Part shown: in pieces, positions 20,215 through 30,765 of the stretch
Position numbering within the stretch: the stretch's first letter is position 1
Layout: each line of letters starts with the position of its first letter
NCBI RefSeq assembly: GCF_000090795.2
Contig: NW_003546249.1
Coordinates: forward strand, 161,994 to 196,471
Source of the DNA: Amphimedon queenslandica
Taxonomy: Eukaryota > Porifera > Demospongiae > Haplosclerida > Niphatidae
Length of the DNA: 34,478 nt
Direction of reading: 5' to 3'
The notes under the pieces: generated by a model
What the model was told of the DNA's origin: nothing
What the model saw: the letters and a program-made list of their open reading frames with translations, nothing else
Databases searched by the model: none
Program-made: the position numbers and the translations under genes

Positions 20215-22415
20215 GTAGGGTCGATCATCAATGCAGCATTTCCCCACTGGAGAGTGACAGAGAGGCGTTGCCCAGGTATTGACAGGCATTATCATCAAGA
20301 GAATATAACTGAATACGGCGACCCAATCAACAAGTGCTCATTAAGGGCCCAAAGCACCAAGACACTCTATGGTTACCTGATGAGTGAAGATGTAAGATGT
20401 GAGATCAGCATTCTTGACAGATTTCTTAAACTCTGTCAAAGCAGCAACCGCACCAGTGCCAAAGACAGCTCTTAAACTGTAGGACTTGGTGAGAGAATCT
20501 GGAACAGTAGCATCGCAGACCAAGGACTTCCCACATTCCCGGAGTATGAGGGAGAGACCATCAGGCCATTTCCCATCAAATCTGGAGAGACCTGGAGGCT
20601 CCAAACAGGCTGCGATACAGGCAGAAGTGAGAGAGTGGTGGAGGACACCATAAATAGCAGCATGGCGATGGAAAGGCATACCACCTTTCTAACACGAGAG
20701 ACCATGAAGACCCAGACTGCATACAGGGGCCCCACAGTGACGACAGGAGTGAGGAGTACAGGCACAAAGACCTAGGCATAAGGCAACACAGGCCCTAACA
20801 GAGACGTCATAAAAACGAAGGCCCAGGAAAGATATAGGCAAAGCTTGTAGCCAAGCCCCAGACTCCTTAGCAAACACAGCAATTTACCTAAACAATGAAT
20901 TTCTTCGGTGGCTGTAAATAAAAACTGCTCATAACAAGCTTCAACCTGAGGACTGTCCCATTCTCTCTGCACCAGATCTTTACCACCAGTAGAGGGGTGA
21001 GTGATGGATAGGTATTACACCAGAGCACCAAAGCCTTGTCATAGTATACAGACATTGGTAAGAGAACTGAGTCAGGAAGAATGGGGCAAACCAGAAAGTC
21101 AGAAGCTGCAGCCGAGGACAGAAAGCGCAAGGGTGCCAGCTGCATCACTGAATGGAACCTCAAACAACTCAATCTCACTGGCAGGCCTTGATCCAAGATG
21201 GGGATGAGACATTCACATCAAGATGCAAAACAGAACTTCACGATAAACACGGAACAGAATCATAAACTTGAAGAGGATTTGATAGAAAAGCTGGAGATGA
21301 GCGTAGAAGGAACATATGACGAGGAGTTGAGAATGAAAACGCAGAAGAAGTAGAGTCGTGGAGGTTGAAATGGCAGAGGTGATTGACTAGTAATTTGAGA
21401 GCTGCAATCTTTTCATTAATGGCAGGGTTAATACTAGAAAGGTCACCAATAGGAGACCCTAACAATGTAGCCAAGGCCCAGCTGGTGGACTACTACTGCA
21501 CCTGGGAGGACAGATTTGAGAGAAGGAACAAAACCTGTGCAGTTACAAATGATCTCGGATTTACAAGGATTAACGATGAGGCCAATGGATTCAGCTTCCT
21601 TCAGATGTCACTACCAGAGACGAAACAGACCCACACAATGTGATATCATTGAGGTAAGCGATACGCAAAGGGGACTTCTGGGATAGGTGATGAACTGATG
21701 GAGAGTGATATAAAAAAGCAGATGGCCTAGAAGCTCACCTAGCTAAACACCTTCGGAGCTCACCTAGCTGAACGTCTTCCAAGGGGTCCAACTTGCATTT
21801 CTACAAAAAAAGAGAAGGCAAAGGACACTAAGGGAAAAATGGAGGGGCAGGAATCAGGCAACTGGCATGTAGAGCAGCCTCAATTCTACACTTAACCTCA
21901 GAACCCAAGTGAAGGGGAAAGAACACATCCGCCATCTTCTTAGTTACCCTAAAACAGGCAATCTTGGCCACTAAACTCCTGAGGACACAACCCACTGCTA
22001 TTGGTCTCACCTCACCACCACACTTGCTTAAAGCGATGAGGCGGGCAATAAAAAAACTGAACAAACAGTGGGAACAACTCGACCCACTAGCGGAAAAGGC
22101 AGCCAAAACTAAGAATGGGGAATGTGAGAAATCAGGAGGGAATGAGGCCAGCTTATCCTTCAAATGCTGTTGGTGAAGGCCATCTGAACCACCCAAAGAA
22201 CCAAGGGGGAATGAATGGATAGCACGTAGAACATCTGATACTTCAAATCACACAGGGCTGGGCTCACCTGGGGAGGGGTTGGGGAGTAATCGGGTGGGAG
22301 AGGGGGGTGTTTTTCCAATAGGGCCTGTAAGGTATCCTCCGTGGGTTCGGCCACAGTAGCGTCATAAGAAGCCACATTGTTGGCTGCCCTCAGGTCCCCT
22401 GGTAATATTGACTAG
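20215..22415 (-). pseudogene. Non-LTR retrotransposon ORF: reverse transcriptase plus restriction-like endonuclease, decayed
   Basis: From 22405 the minus strand reads VASYDATVAEPTEDTLQAL, then SGGSDGLHQQHLKD (about 22200), RPIAVGCVLRSLVAKIACF and LGSEVKCRIEAALHA, which are reverse transcriptase fingers. The FADD-type palm motif survives as YLND at 21655-21644, with a catalytic Asp changed to Asn. The Asp-containing segment normally upstream has been removed by a deletion around 21660-21830. Further down come LLGSPIGDLSSINPAINEK (about 21460) and a thumb region. A Cys/His finger, CRHCGAPVCSLGLHGLSC, lies at about 20745-20692. A nuclease block follows with RHAAI, PDGLSL, CDATVPDS and EFKKSVKNADL (20679-20400). 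CCHC finger, PD and D..K order matches R2-type restriction-like endonucleases. Many frameshifts are present. Confidence 0.85.
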
Positions 22416-22490
22416 CAATTTCTATCTTTTTTCACAAAACTTCAGCCATTGCAACATTATTACCAAGTATTGTAATGTCTAAATTCACTG

Positions 22491-23415
22491 TAACAACAGC
22501 AGCTACATACAATGACTGAAAGTCACCTTAAGAAAAAGTACAGCATTGCCAAATCCTTTAAATGGACCAACAATTGCCTGAATAAAGTACAAAATGATCC
22601 CTGTCTTTCTGTATATATATGTAGTAATTATAAACATACTTAAAGCATTGTTGAATCACTCAACAACTGCTTTGTGAATCAGTCCAAGTTGTCATTTTTT
22701 GGCTACCAATCCTAAGACAATGAAAGGAGTGCCAAGTGCTAACAAAACATTTAGAATAACAAACAGACTCAAATCAATTCTAAATGAAACGTGCGACTTA
22801 ACAATGTCTGATAGTACATTGAATCATGAGATTTTTTAACTACTTTGCTAATTTCTAAAATGCAATAATTGTAGTTATACAGAAAAATTATGAATGAACA
22901 ACATAATGATAATGTGAAGCAAAGTGCCATCATGCAAGTGAGTGAACATGCTTTGGGACAATAAACTTTTTATCAGCATCCAATGGGCCAACAGCAAGTT
23001 TTCTGAGGGAAAGTTTCAAAAAATTTTTGAAAAGCCCGTTTTGGGCATTTTTTGCCATCACTTGTAGATAAAACGATTCCGTGACCACAGCAGGAGCCTA
23101 AAAAAGTTAGTTTCAGAAAAAGTACAGCGTTGACTTTGCCTTAAATTGTACCAAAAATTGACTGACAACTAGTGTTTGAATCAATAGATGTTGTCATTTT
23201 TTGGCCAGCAAGCCTTACACATTGAAAGGAATACTGAGAACTTTGAATATAATCGGAATAACAAACAGTATCCAATCAATTCTAGATTAAAACGTAGGAC
23301 TTAATAATACATACAGTTCATTGAATCATCACATTTTGTTAGCTACAATGTATTTCTATAATTTACAAAATACAATAATTATATTATACTTAAAATTAAT
23401 AATTATACGTGAACA
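22491..23415. repeat. Diverged tandem repeat copies A and B
   Basis: Copy A (22491-22905) and copy B (23085-23415) share AAAAAGTACAGCRTTG, TTGTCATTTTTTGGC, GAATAACAAACAG, TCAATTCTA and TTGAATCAT blocks in the same order. Between them lies a block (22935-23095) containing TTTTATCAGCATCCAATGGG that recurs in copies further on. Minus-strand translation of that block gives AVGPLDADKKFIVPKHVHS. No mobile-element termini were found at the unit ends. Confidence 0.75.
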
Positions 23416-23776
23416 TTGTATCAAGTAGCAGGATACACTAAAGGCCTCCCCATTATATGTGACAGTTTTGACAAAATTAGTATCAAATCAATTAAGTTGT
23501 ATTATATTCAGTAAAATGGCATTCACCACATTCCTACCATTAATAAAGTAAATGGAGATAATGACAATGCAGAAGAACAGTATCTACCATTCTTTAGCAC
23601 ATGGTGCCTCCAAGGCGCAATAAATTTTATAAATGCAATGATAGTCCTTTGTAAAATTTTTACTGATAAGAAAACCAGCCAGCAGTACTATAATGATTGC
23701 CAGTGGTACAGTGAACAGTGCCTGCTCTAAGTATGCCTAATGGGTAGAAATGACGCCAAGCAGTGAGGGTAAAAAA

Positions 23777-24037
23777 GATGGGTAATTTAATTTATTAATG
23801 TATCGTGGTTCAGAAGCAAGCAATATTATACACATTGCATTACACAACATTTATTTAAAAGTTGTTTTCGGACAATAACATAGTAAAATGGACCATATTT
23901 TGAAACAAACTTTTCATCAGCATCAAATGGGCCAACATCAATTTGTTGAAGTTCCCAAGGATTGTTTGAAATGCCTCTTTTGCCGTCACTGGTTGATCAA
24001 ATATTTTTTTAACCACAGCAGCTGCATATGTAAGGAC
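23777..24037. repeat. Diverged tandem repeat copy C (partial)
   Basis: Begins with AAGATGGGTAATTTAATTTA and contains AGAAGCAAGCAATATTATAC, TCATCAGCATCAAATGGGCC, GTTGATCAAATATTTTT and CAGCAGCTGCATATG, all found again in the copy starting at 24862. It stops where the AAAAAGTACAG block would begin. Confidence 0.75.
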
Positions 24038-24305
24038 TAATCGTTATTATTCTCATTACTAAAAAAACTTATAGTTTAGCAAATGTTATCAGATGCACTG
24101 TAATACTGCTTTAGTTTGCAAATAGCAGAAGCTTACGGAAATTAAAGATTTGAAATACTTTAAAAGGATCTGCTAAATTTTGCCACTAAACAGTATCATA
24201 TGACTTGTATTGCTTTTGTATTATACAACTGCTTCAACAATTCCCTTCGGTTCATCTTATGTTCAGAACTCTGACAGTACTCTGACAGTAGCCACTGCAA
24301 GCACA

Positions 24306-24590
24306 GTGTCAGAACTACTACATATGCTTTGTCTCTTTCATAAGTTGCGCCAATTCGAAAAATAACTTTTTGTCAAAGTCCAATGCAGTTTTGGCCAAAA
24401 TACCTGCATGTTGCTTTGTAATTCGTATTTCATTTTGCCATAAATTAGAATTTGCATGAAAAGTGACATAGTTATCAGTAGGATATTTATCTCCTTTAAG
24501 AACAAGGGGCACATTGATCAGTCATCCATTTTTTTAAATCAGTCATAATAAGCTATTTCTACAACAAATGGCTCAGGATTATTAGGTCCA
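24306..24590 (-). pseudogene. Unrecognised minus-strand coding fragment
   Basis: The frame 24512-24318 reads through GDKYPTDNYVTFHANSNLW and QNEIRITKQHAGILAKTAL to DFDKKLFFELAQLMKETKH. A shifted frame just upstream (24585-24540) gives NNPEPFVVEIAYYD. The LDxDKK segment also appears, diverged, in the neighbouring repeat copies on the same strand. This suggests exons of one gene that has been duplicated in tandem and has decayed. I do not recognise the family. The composition looks like an ordinary soluble protein. Confidence 0.4.
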
Positions 24591-24716
24591 ATGATATTGA
24601 CAGTACTCTTCAACGAAACTTACCAGACAGCAACTGAGTGCTACAGAGGCAGGTACATTTTCCCATGCAATGGCAAACAAAGCCATTTCCTTAGCAAGAA
24701 AAAGATTACTTCTGTG

Positions 24717-25492
24717 AACATGCTTTGCCGCAATCAAGTTTTTATCAGCATCAAATCAGCCAACAGGAAGTTTCTTTTTAGAAAATGTTTACAGGTGTAC
24801 TATAATTAGTATTGTTCTATAATTGAACTACAATATTGAACTATAATTGTTCCTGGATGAATAAGATGGGTAATTTAATTGATTAATAATTTCTCATGGA
24901 TCAGAAGCAAGCAATACTATACAATGTGCATTGCTAAGCAAAATGCTATCAAACAAGCTAGTGAACAAGCTTTGGGACAATAATGGGCCAACATCACATC
25001 TCTTTTCAGGTCTCCATGATTCTTCGAAATGCTTCTTTGAGGCATGTTTTGCCATCAACAGTTGATCAAATATTTTTGTAACTGCAGCAGCTGCATATAA
25101 AGACTGAAAGTCGACTTCAGAAAAAGTACAGTGTTGCTTTAGACTGGGATTAGACCAAAAATTGCCTGAATAAAAGACTTTCTTGCTGTATAAAATATGT
25201 AGTAATTATAACCACAATTAACGCATTCTTCAGTCACTCCACAACTGCTATTTGAATAAGTGGAAGTTACATATGTATGTCACTTTGGCCAGCAAGCCTA
25301 GAACATTAAAATGAGTGCCAATTGCAAAGAAAATAATCAAAATAAGAAATAGCCTTCAATCAATTCTAAATGAAAACGTAGGACTAAACGATATCTGACA
25401 GTTCTTTGAATCTTCACATTTTTTCGCTACTTTGATAATTTCTGAAATGCAATAATTATCATGATACTGAAATACATAGTGAACAATTAGTC
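24717..25492. repeat. Diverged tandem repeat copies D and partial E
   Basis: A short partial copy at 24717-24790 carries TTTTTATCAGCATCAAATC. A full unit runs 24862-25492, from AAGATGGGTAATTTAATTGA to the GTGAACAATTA end. The full unit joins the C-type and A-type halves in one piece, so the ancestral unit was about 630 bp. Its minus strand has an acceptor-like TATATGCAG followed by AAVTKIFDQLLMAKHASKK, an exon candidate. Confidence 0.75.
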
Positions 25493-25494
25493 TC

Positions 25495-25700
25495 GCGTAG
25501 CCAGACCACGCCCTCCGTGCCTCCAGGATGGGTCTCGAAAACTGACTGTATCAAAGTTGTTCAATGCCCCACCGTTAGCATGGTGGGGGAGGGGATTCTT
25601 CATCCAATGAATTTTAATTTATTAGCAATAAATTTTGTTGCGTGGGCAGATTATTATTAGATCGCCTAGCAACAACGCCTGACTGTAGGCAAGTTACCCT
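25495..25700. mobile_element. GC-rich insertion beginning GTCTCGCGTAGCCAGACC
   Basis: The composition shifts abruptly at 25494 to a GC-rich start, GTCTCGCGTAGCCAGACC, then CCTCCGTGCCTCCAGGATGG, followed by a small hairpin CCCACC..GGTGGG (about 25568-25588). I recall this opening sequence as a frequent short repeat in sponge and cnidarian genomes. No inverted partner was found in the window, so the right end (about 25700) is approximate, and it could be a SINE or a solo transposon end. Confidence 0.45.
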
Positions 25701-25780
25701 TCCCAGGGCTTTTTACTTAACTGTTAAGCGCTCATAGCTATACAGTGACTTGTTTTCATTTACTTTAATATCTATGATAA

Positions 25781-25930
25781 AATGGAACTTGGTTCAGAAA
25801 GGCTGATGGAGATTATAGATTGATTTTCTGTGCATTTTGGAGTTGTATTTAAAGAGAAACAAGTGGATGCCGTTCAGTCATTCATGACTAGACGTTATTT
25901 AACCAACCCAACATCATCTACATTAATAGT
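25781..25930 (+). pseudogene. RecQ-like helicase N-terminal fragment
   Basis: From an ATG at 25781 the frame reads MELGSERLMEIID, a stop, then FSVHFGVVFKEKQVDAVQSFM. That resembles the start of the RecQ-like helicases abundant in sponges and cnidarians, where a Phe-Gly..Leu-Lys-x-Lys-Gln..Ala-Ile..Phe motif precedes the Walker A site. Similarity ends before the Walker A, at about 25880-25930. Only about 50 codons are available, with an in-frame stop, so this is a tentative exon relic. Confidence 0.45.
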
Positions 25931-26188
25931 ATTTGAATCACAAAAAAATGAATAAAATCTTCATCTTTTTCATTTTCTCAGTCATTTTCTTCATCATCTT
26001 CAGGCATATTCACTGTGTTTGTAAGGGCTGCATGTGCATATAAATTAAAAATAATTTTTAAATAAAAACTCTCTCTATCTCCTCCTCATTGCGGTCTCTG
26101 TAACTACTCGTAATAAATTCACAGCAGTCAACATATCTATATGCATATACACAAACATTGAAAATAGTATTGCTTATATAAGGGCTTA

Positions 26189-27069
26189 CCATCTGAAGTT
26201 ATATGTTCACAATTCTGAAGCTGTGTAATGTACATGTCAGTGTCATCCCTGTCAAAGCTGTTGTCAAGTTCATCCTCAAAATGCCAGTCTTCATATTGCA
26301 ATGTGACATTGTCTTCATTGACAGTTTCGCTCTCTGCTATCTCATCAGTAGGTGAATTATGGCTCACTGGACTTGCCACTTGTTTCTACAAATTTGTGTC
26401 ATAGACCTATAAATTTAAATCACAACTAGATGTACCTTCAATTTTTCAGTTAAAGCATGACACCAATATTGTACTGTGATGTCATGTTCTGAGGATAAAC
26501 GACTGATTAGTTTCATAGTCCCAGCATGAGAAAGCGTTATCATCAGTGGCTGTAAACAGTTGTATACCTATTACAAAGGACACTTCAGTATAAAATAATT
26601 GAAATTTGCCAAGTTACCTTCTTAGAGCATCCACTTCCATATAGCAATACAGATAATGCTCTGGAGTAATGCCATCTTAGGAAATCTGTTCTTTAGTAAC
26701 ATGGAAATGATTGTACAGACCAATGTCACTCTTTTACTATCATTACCACCGGAAATCAGAGAAGATATTAATGAGACACAAGTAGATGCATTCTGGATCA
26801 ACTCATAAAATAATCTATCCCACTTAAAGCCCCTGATACCATCACTGCTATCACAAATCAAGGAGTCATGTGTATCAGAAGATATTGATTTCATCTCTTT
26901 CTTGATTGTACTTGCTACTCTTTTTAAAATAAAAGTAGATGTAGCAGGTAATGATAAAGCTGAGCTTGAGAAAGATCTCACGTTCTTCCTCGCTATTCTT
27001 GTTATAGCCTTCCTCCTCCTAGGTGTATTGATAATATAATTATGCTCTCCACTTGGCCACGAAATCTTT
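26189..27069 (-). pseudogene. DUF6589-like gene, 5' exons
   Basis: Three exons with GT..AG borders are visible: 27069-26619 (acceptor TATGTAG), about 26573-26434 (acceptor GTAATAG) and about 26386-26189 (donor GTAAGC). The first carries NTPRRRKAITRIARKNVRSF, then IRGFKWDRLFYELIQNAST and KNRFPKMALLQ. It then needs a one-base frameshift to continue as ISVLLYGSGCSKK. The second exon reads LQPLMITLSHAGTMKLISRL..EHDITVQYW. The third is acidic (DWHFEDELDNSFDRDD). This pattern of basic start, a Lys-Met-Ser/Ala-Leu-x-Gln helix and the LSHxxT block is what I recall ahead of DUF6589 domains in cnidarian and sponge proteins. The DUF6589 core itself is not in the window. Function unknown. Confidence 0.6.
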
Positions 27070-27092
27070 ACCTACATAATATTTTATCATTC

Positions 27093-27933
27093 CTTTAAAA
27101 ATTTACTGCTTCTTTCATAGGTGTAAGTTCGCAAAAGAAAATGAAAGTGCTCAAGGAGAATAAACTTTGTCATAATGACTGTTAAAACTTTCGTAATGTT
27201 TTTATTATTTTTTTGTTTTAAATAAAATGTATAATGGTTACAAGTGGGTAAGTGCCACCAAAGCTAGTGGCTTTAAGCCACCATTGGCAGTGAGCTTACT
27301 ATGCTATATTTGGTGGGTAAAATCCGCCATTGTTGTGTCAGTGTATCATTTATAGGCACAAGGATTACGATAAACTGATCTGTCTATATTATTACTAGAT
27401 TCAATCAAACACTATATTTAATGAAACAAGTTTTATTATTAAAATTTTAAGGCAGCTGCTTATTGTCAGAATTGATGTCAATAAGGGCATGGGGGAATCA
27501 TGAGACTTAAATAAAATCTTTCCTAGATATATTTGAACAAGCGTAACAGGGTAAAAAATATTCCTATAATTGATTTTACCACCTTGCAAGTACAACTTGG
27601 TCATTATTAAGACTTATAGAGGTTCTCTCTACCTTCTAATGATTCTAGAGAAGTGCTTAGACGGTATCTCTATGTTCTCTTGCTGTTAGAAAGTTCTTAA
27701 ATTTGTTCCATGTGTAAGCCGCCATTTTGTTTGCCGTGACCACACCCACTCACGTATCAAGAAGCTTAGGAATTGTCACAAAACGTGCAACTTAACTTAG
27801 GAAGTTTCAAATTCAACTTATCATATTATCCTTGGTGCAGGGCATTGAACAGACAATAGTAGTCTGGACCAAACAGCTGCACATTAGCTGACATGTACCA
27901 AGCATAAAAACTAGTGCTGGGTGATAGTATCGA
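27093..27933. repeat. Palindrome, left arm (outer part)
   Basis: Inverted match to 31944-31240. It begins CTTTAAAAATTTACTGCTTC and includes CCTTGGTGCAGGGCA, CAAACAGCTGCACATTAGCT and GTGCTGGGTGATAG. About 250 bases (27513-27765) differ from the partner, which has about 130 unrelated bases instead. The arm is interrupted at 27933 by the hAT insertion and resumes at 30489. Confidence 0.9.
27926..27933. repeat. hAT target-site duplication, left copy
   Basis: AGTATCGA directly before the CAGTG end of the hAT element; identical to 30481-30488. Confidence 0.95.
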
Positions 27934-30480
27934 CAGTGCTACCAGACCTGGGGAAATTTCCATAGATCTAGGGGAAAATCTTTATACTTAGGGTCTAGGG
28001 AAGGAATTTTATAAATCATTGAAATCTAGGGAATGTTTAGACATTTCCTGACTTTAATTATATTTATTGTTATTTTAATGATATTCATAAGTATTAATTA
28101 CTAGCTCTACCCTATGCACTTATAAGAGTTCAAGTATATGTACCATAACTTCAATTATTCATTGTACATGTTAATTTACCTGACATCTGTAGCAAAAAAT
28201 AAATTGCATATTTGCATTTGCATGATAATGATAAAGTGTATTAAAGTATCTATGTATAACTAAAGGCTATTCCGCTGGTCTTTTAAAATGACTGAAACAG
28301 CTAAATCACAAATGAGCAGTGAAGAGGACTGTCATCATGATAAATCTGAAGCGCCTCCACTGAGGAAATCCAAAATCTAGAAACAGAAATACAATATTCT
28401 ATGGGAAAGAAATCCACAGTTGAAAGGATGGGTAGCTTCTGTTTGAATTAATCCATACAAGGCATATTGTAAAATCTGTCAAAAGGATCTAGTTGCTGGA
28501 TTATCAGAGCTTAAGAAACATCGAAGCTCAAAAAAGCATTTGGATAAGAGTAAACTATTGATAAGCACAAGAACAATAATGAAAATGATCACCAAATGTA
28601 TGATATCAGAGCAGATAAAGAGGGCCGAGATTAAGATGGCAGCTTTTGTGGTTGAACATCATCTTTTAAATCAATGGACCACCTATCAGACCTAATATCT
28701 GACATATTTCCTGACTCAACGATTGCAAGAAAATTCTCAAGTAAGCGCACAGAAACTCACAGCATCATTAAGCATGTCTTAGCAGATGAATTTAGATCTG
28801 AAATTGAGTAAACATTGAGAAGAACAAAATTCTCAATAATAATTGATGAAACAACTGACATCAGCACAATAAAGCTACTAGCTGTTGTTGTTCGATTCTT
28901 TTCCGACAGTGAAAGCCGATTGCAATGCCAGTTTTTGAAACTTATTGAAACTCCACATTCAAATGCTACTTCCTTGTTTACCACTCTGATAACATATTTC
29001 GAGAGGAAATAATTTTGCTCAATATCATTGGCTATGCTTCCGATACTACGAATGTGATGTTCGGGCAACATCACTCTGTTGTTTCTTTGCTGAAAGACAA
29101 GATCCCGTTCTTATTTACAATAAAGTGTCTCGGCCACTCAGCACACCTGTGCGCGTGTGAGAAGCTACCAAGAGCTGTATAAGATCTTATTCGAGATATT
29201 TACTCACACTTCTCTCATAGTGCGAAATGGCTGGCTGAGTATGAAAAGTTCCAGCACTTCACTTACACAACACCCCAAAGCTTCTAAAATCTGCACAAAC
29301 TCACTGGCTTTCGTTGGAACAATGCGTTACTCGAGTACTTGAGCAATGGTCAGCTTTGGAAGCTTATTTCACACATGTAGCAGATGAGATCGGTTAGTCT
29401 CAAAAACAGCCATACTGGCAGCTCTGAAAAATCCGATTTTCCAATTGTACTATCACTTTTTGAGTTTCGCTCTTCCACAGTTTAACCGTTTCAACAAGCT
29501 ATTTCAGTCCAAAACTTCAAATATTCATTTCCTTTCAAATTACCTATCATCAACATATAAAGGTTTTCTTAGTTGCTATCTTTCTCCAACTTACCTATGG
29601 TCAACAGCACTTGATAAAATTGATGAAGAATCTGCTGCTAATCTGCTACCACTTACATCAATGAATATGGGAGAGCAAGTGTCTCAATTCCTGGTTAGGC
29701 CAAACATTGCTGAGATGAAGAATGATATAATGGGATTCCTCCACCATGTCCAGCTTTTTTACATTGAAGCAGCTAAGCAAATCAAAATTTGGTTTCGCAT
29801 TGATGATCCAATTCTTAAGTCTCTTACTGTTCTTAACCCCAGCACCATCAACTAATCACGAGGTTATCAGTCTGGCACACAGCTTCCCTAACATAATAAA
29901 TGATACAGAGTTGCACGATGAATGAAGAGAAATCCAATTCTTAGATCCAAATGATCTTCCATCATGTTCTGCAATGACAACTATAGATGTGACTCTTTCT
30001 GGGGGAAGTGTGAGTAAGATGACAAACACATCAGCAGAGGAACGCAGATTTCCAACAGTATCCAAGCTGATGACCTTATTGCTCTCTCTTCCACACTCTA
30101 ATGCTGACGTAGAGAGAATCTTTTCTCAAGTTGTTTTGATGAAAACAAAGACCAGGAATTGACTAAAATCCAGCACTTTGGATGCCGTTGTAATGACCAA
30201 GAAGAATTTATCTGGTGTGACTTGTGTTGACTCTAAGCCAGGCGTAGATATGTATAAATGAATGAACAACACTATTATGACACTAAAACTTCTGAAAGTT
30301 CTGATCAACTTACCATGTTCAATTAAAGTTTGACATTTCATGAATTTTGGGGGGAGTTTTAGGGGAAGTCAATCAATTTTTAGGGGGAATTTAGGGGGCA
30401 ATTTTTTCAAAATTAGGGATATTTGGGGCATTTTTTGGACCCACATAAGGAAAAATTGAATTTTGGACCTGGAAGCACTG
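27934..30480 (+). mobile_element. hAT-superfamily DNA transposon, 2547 bp
   Basis: The left end is CAGTGCTACCAGACC. The right end, inverted, is CAGTGCTTCCAGGTCC, giving a TIR of about 14 bp with two mismatches and the hAT-type CAGTG start. The 8-bp target duplication AGTATCGA is perfect at 27926-27933 and 30481-30488. Inside is a plus-strand transposase pseudogene. Both ends carry AGGGG-rich subterminal words on the same strand. The insertion splits the left arm of a palindromic element, so it is younger than that element. Confidence 0.95.
28266..30170 (+). pseudogene. hAT transposase, multiply interrupted
   Basis: The frame starts near MTETAKSQMSSEED (28288). A BED-like finger with CKICQKDL..LKKHRSSKKH lies at about 28465-28545. 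The first catalytic Asp is in FSIIIDETTDIS (about 28830-28866). The second is in GYASDTTNVM (Asp codon at 29042). The insertion-domain CxxH appears as CLGHSAHLCACEKLP (29126 onward). The C-terminal dimerisation block is FPTVSKLMTLLLSLPHS, then NADVERIFSQVVLMKTKTRN (about 30049-30162). Numerous stops and frame changes occur, for example at 28378, 28809, 29010, 29159 and 29340. Family knowledge: RNase H-fold enzyme that excises and inserts hAT elements with 8-bp duplications. This copy is dead, but its ends are intact and might have been mobilised in trans. Confidence 0.9.
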
Positions 30481-30488
30481 AGTATCGA
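30481..30488. repeat. hAT target-site duplication, right copy
   Basis: AGTATCGA directly after the right CACTG end; identical to 27926-27933. The palindrome arm continues from here. Confidence 0.95.
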
Positions 30489-30765
30489 TAGTAATCACTA
30501 TCGCGATAGTACAGGTTTATCACTATCGTTACAATAAATTGCCTTGCTATCAATTACCATGTGTTATCTAATGAGCATGCGCAGTTGTACAAACGTGTGG
30601 TCAGACAGTTTGTTTAACACTAAGATGGCGTCTTTTACTTGAAAGTAATTTTAAAAGACATCTTTTACCACTTACTGGATCAACTAGACAGTGTGGGGCT
30701 ATTTTAGGATATTGTTATGGTACTTCTGCATCTATATACAGTTCAGTTTATGCTTTTTTTTCCTA
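30489..30765. repeat. Palindrome, left arm (inner part after hAT)
   Basis: Continues the arm interrupted at 27933. It holds CACTATCGCGATAGTACAGG, GAGCATGCGCAGTTGTACAA, GGATCAACTAGACAGTGTGG and TGTTATGGTACTTCT, all inverted in 30985-31245. The AAGATGGCGTC word at about 30623 lies in a part that differs between arms. Confidence 0.9.
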
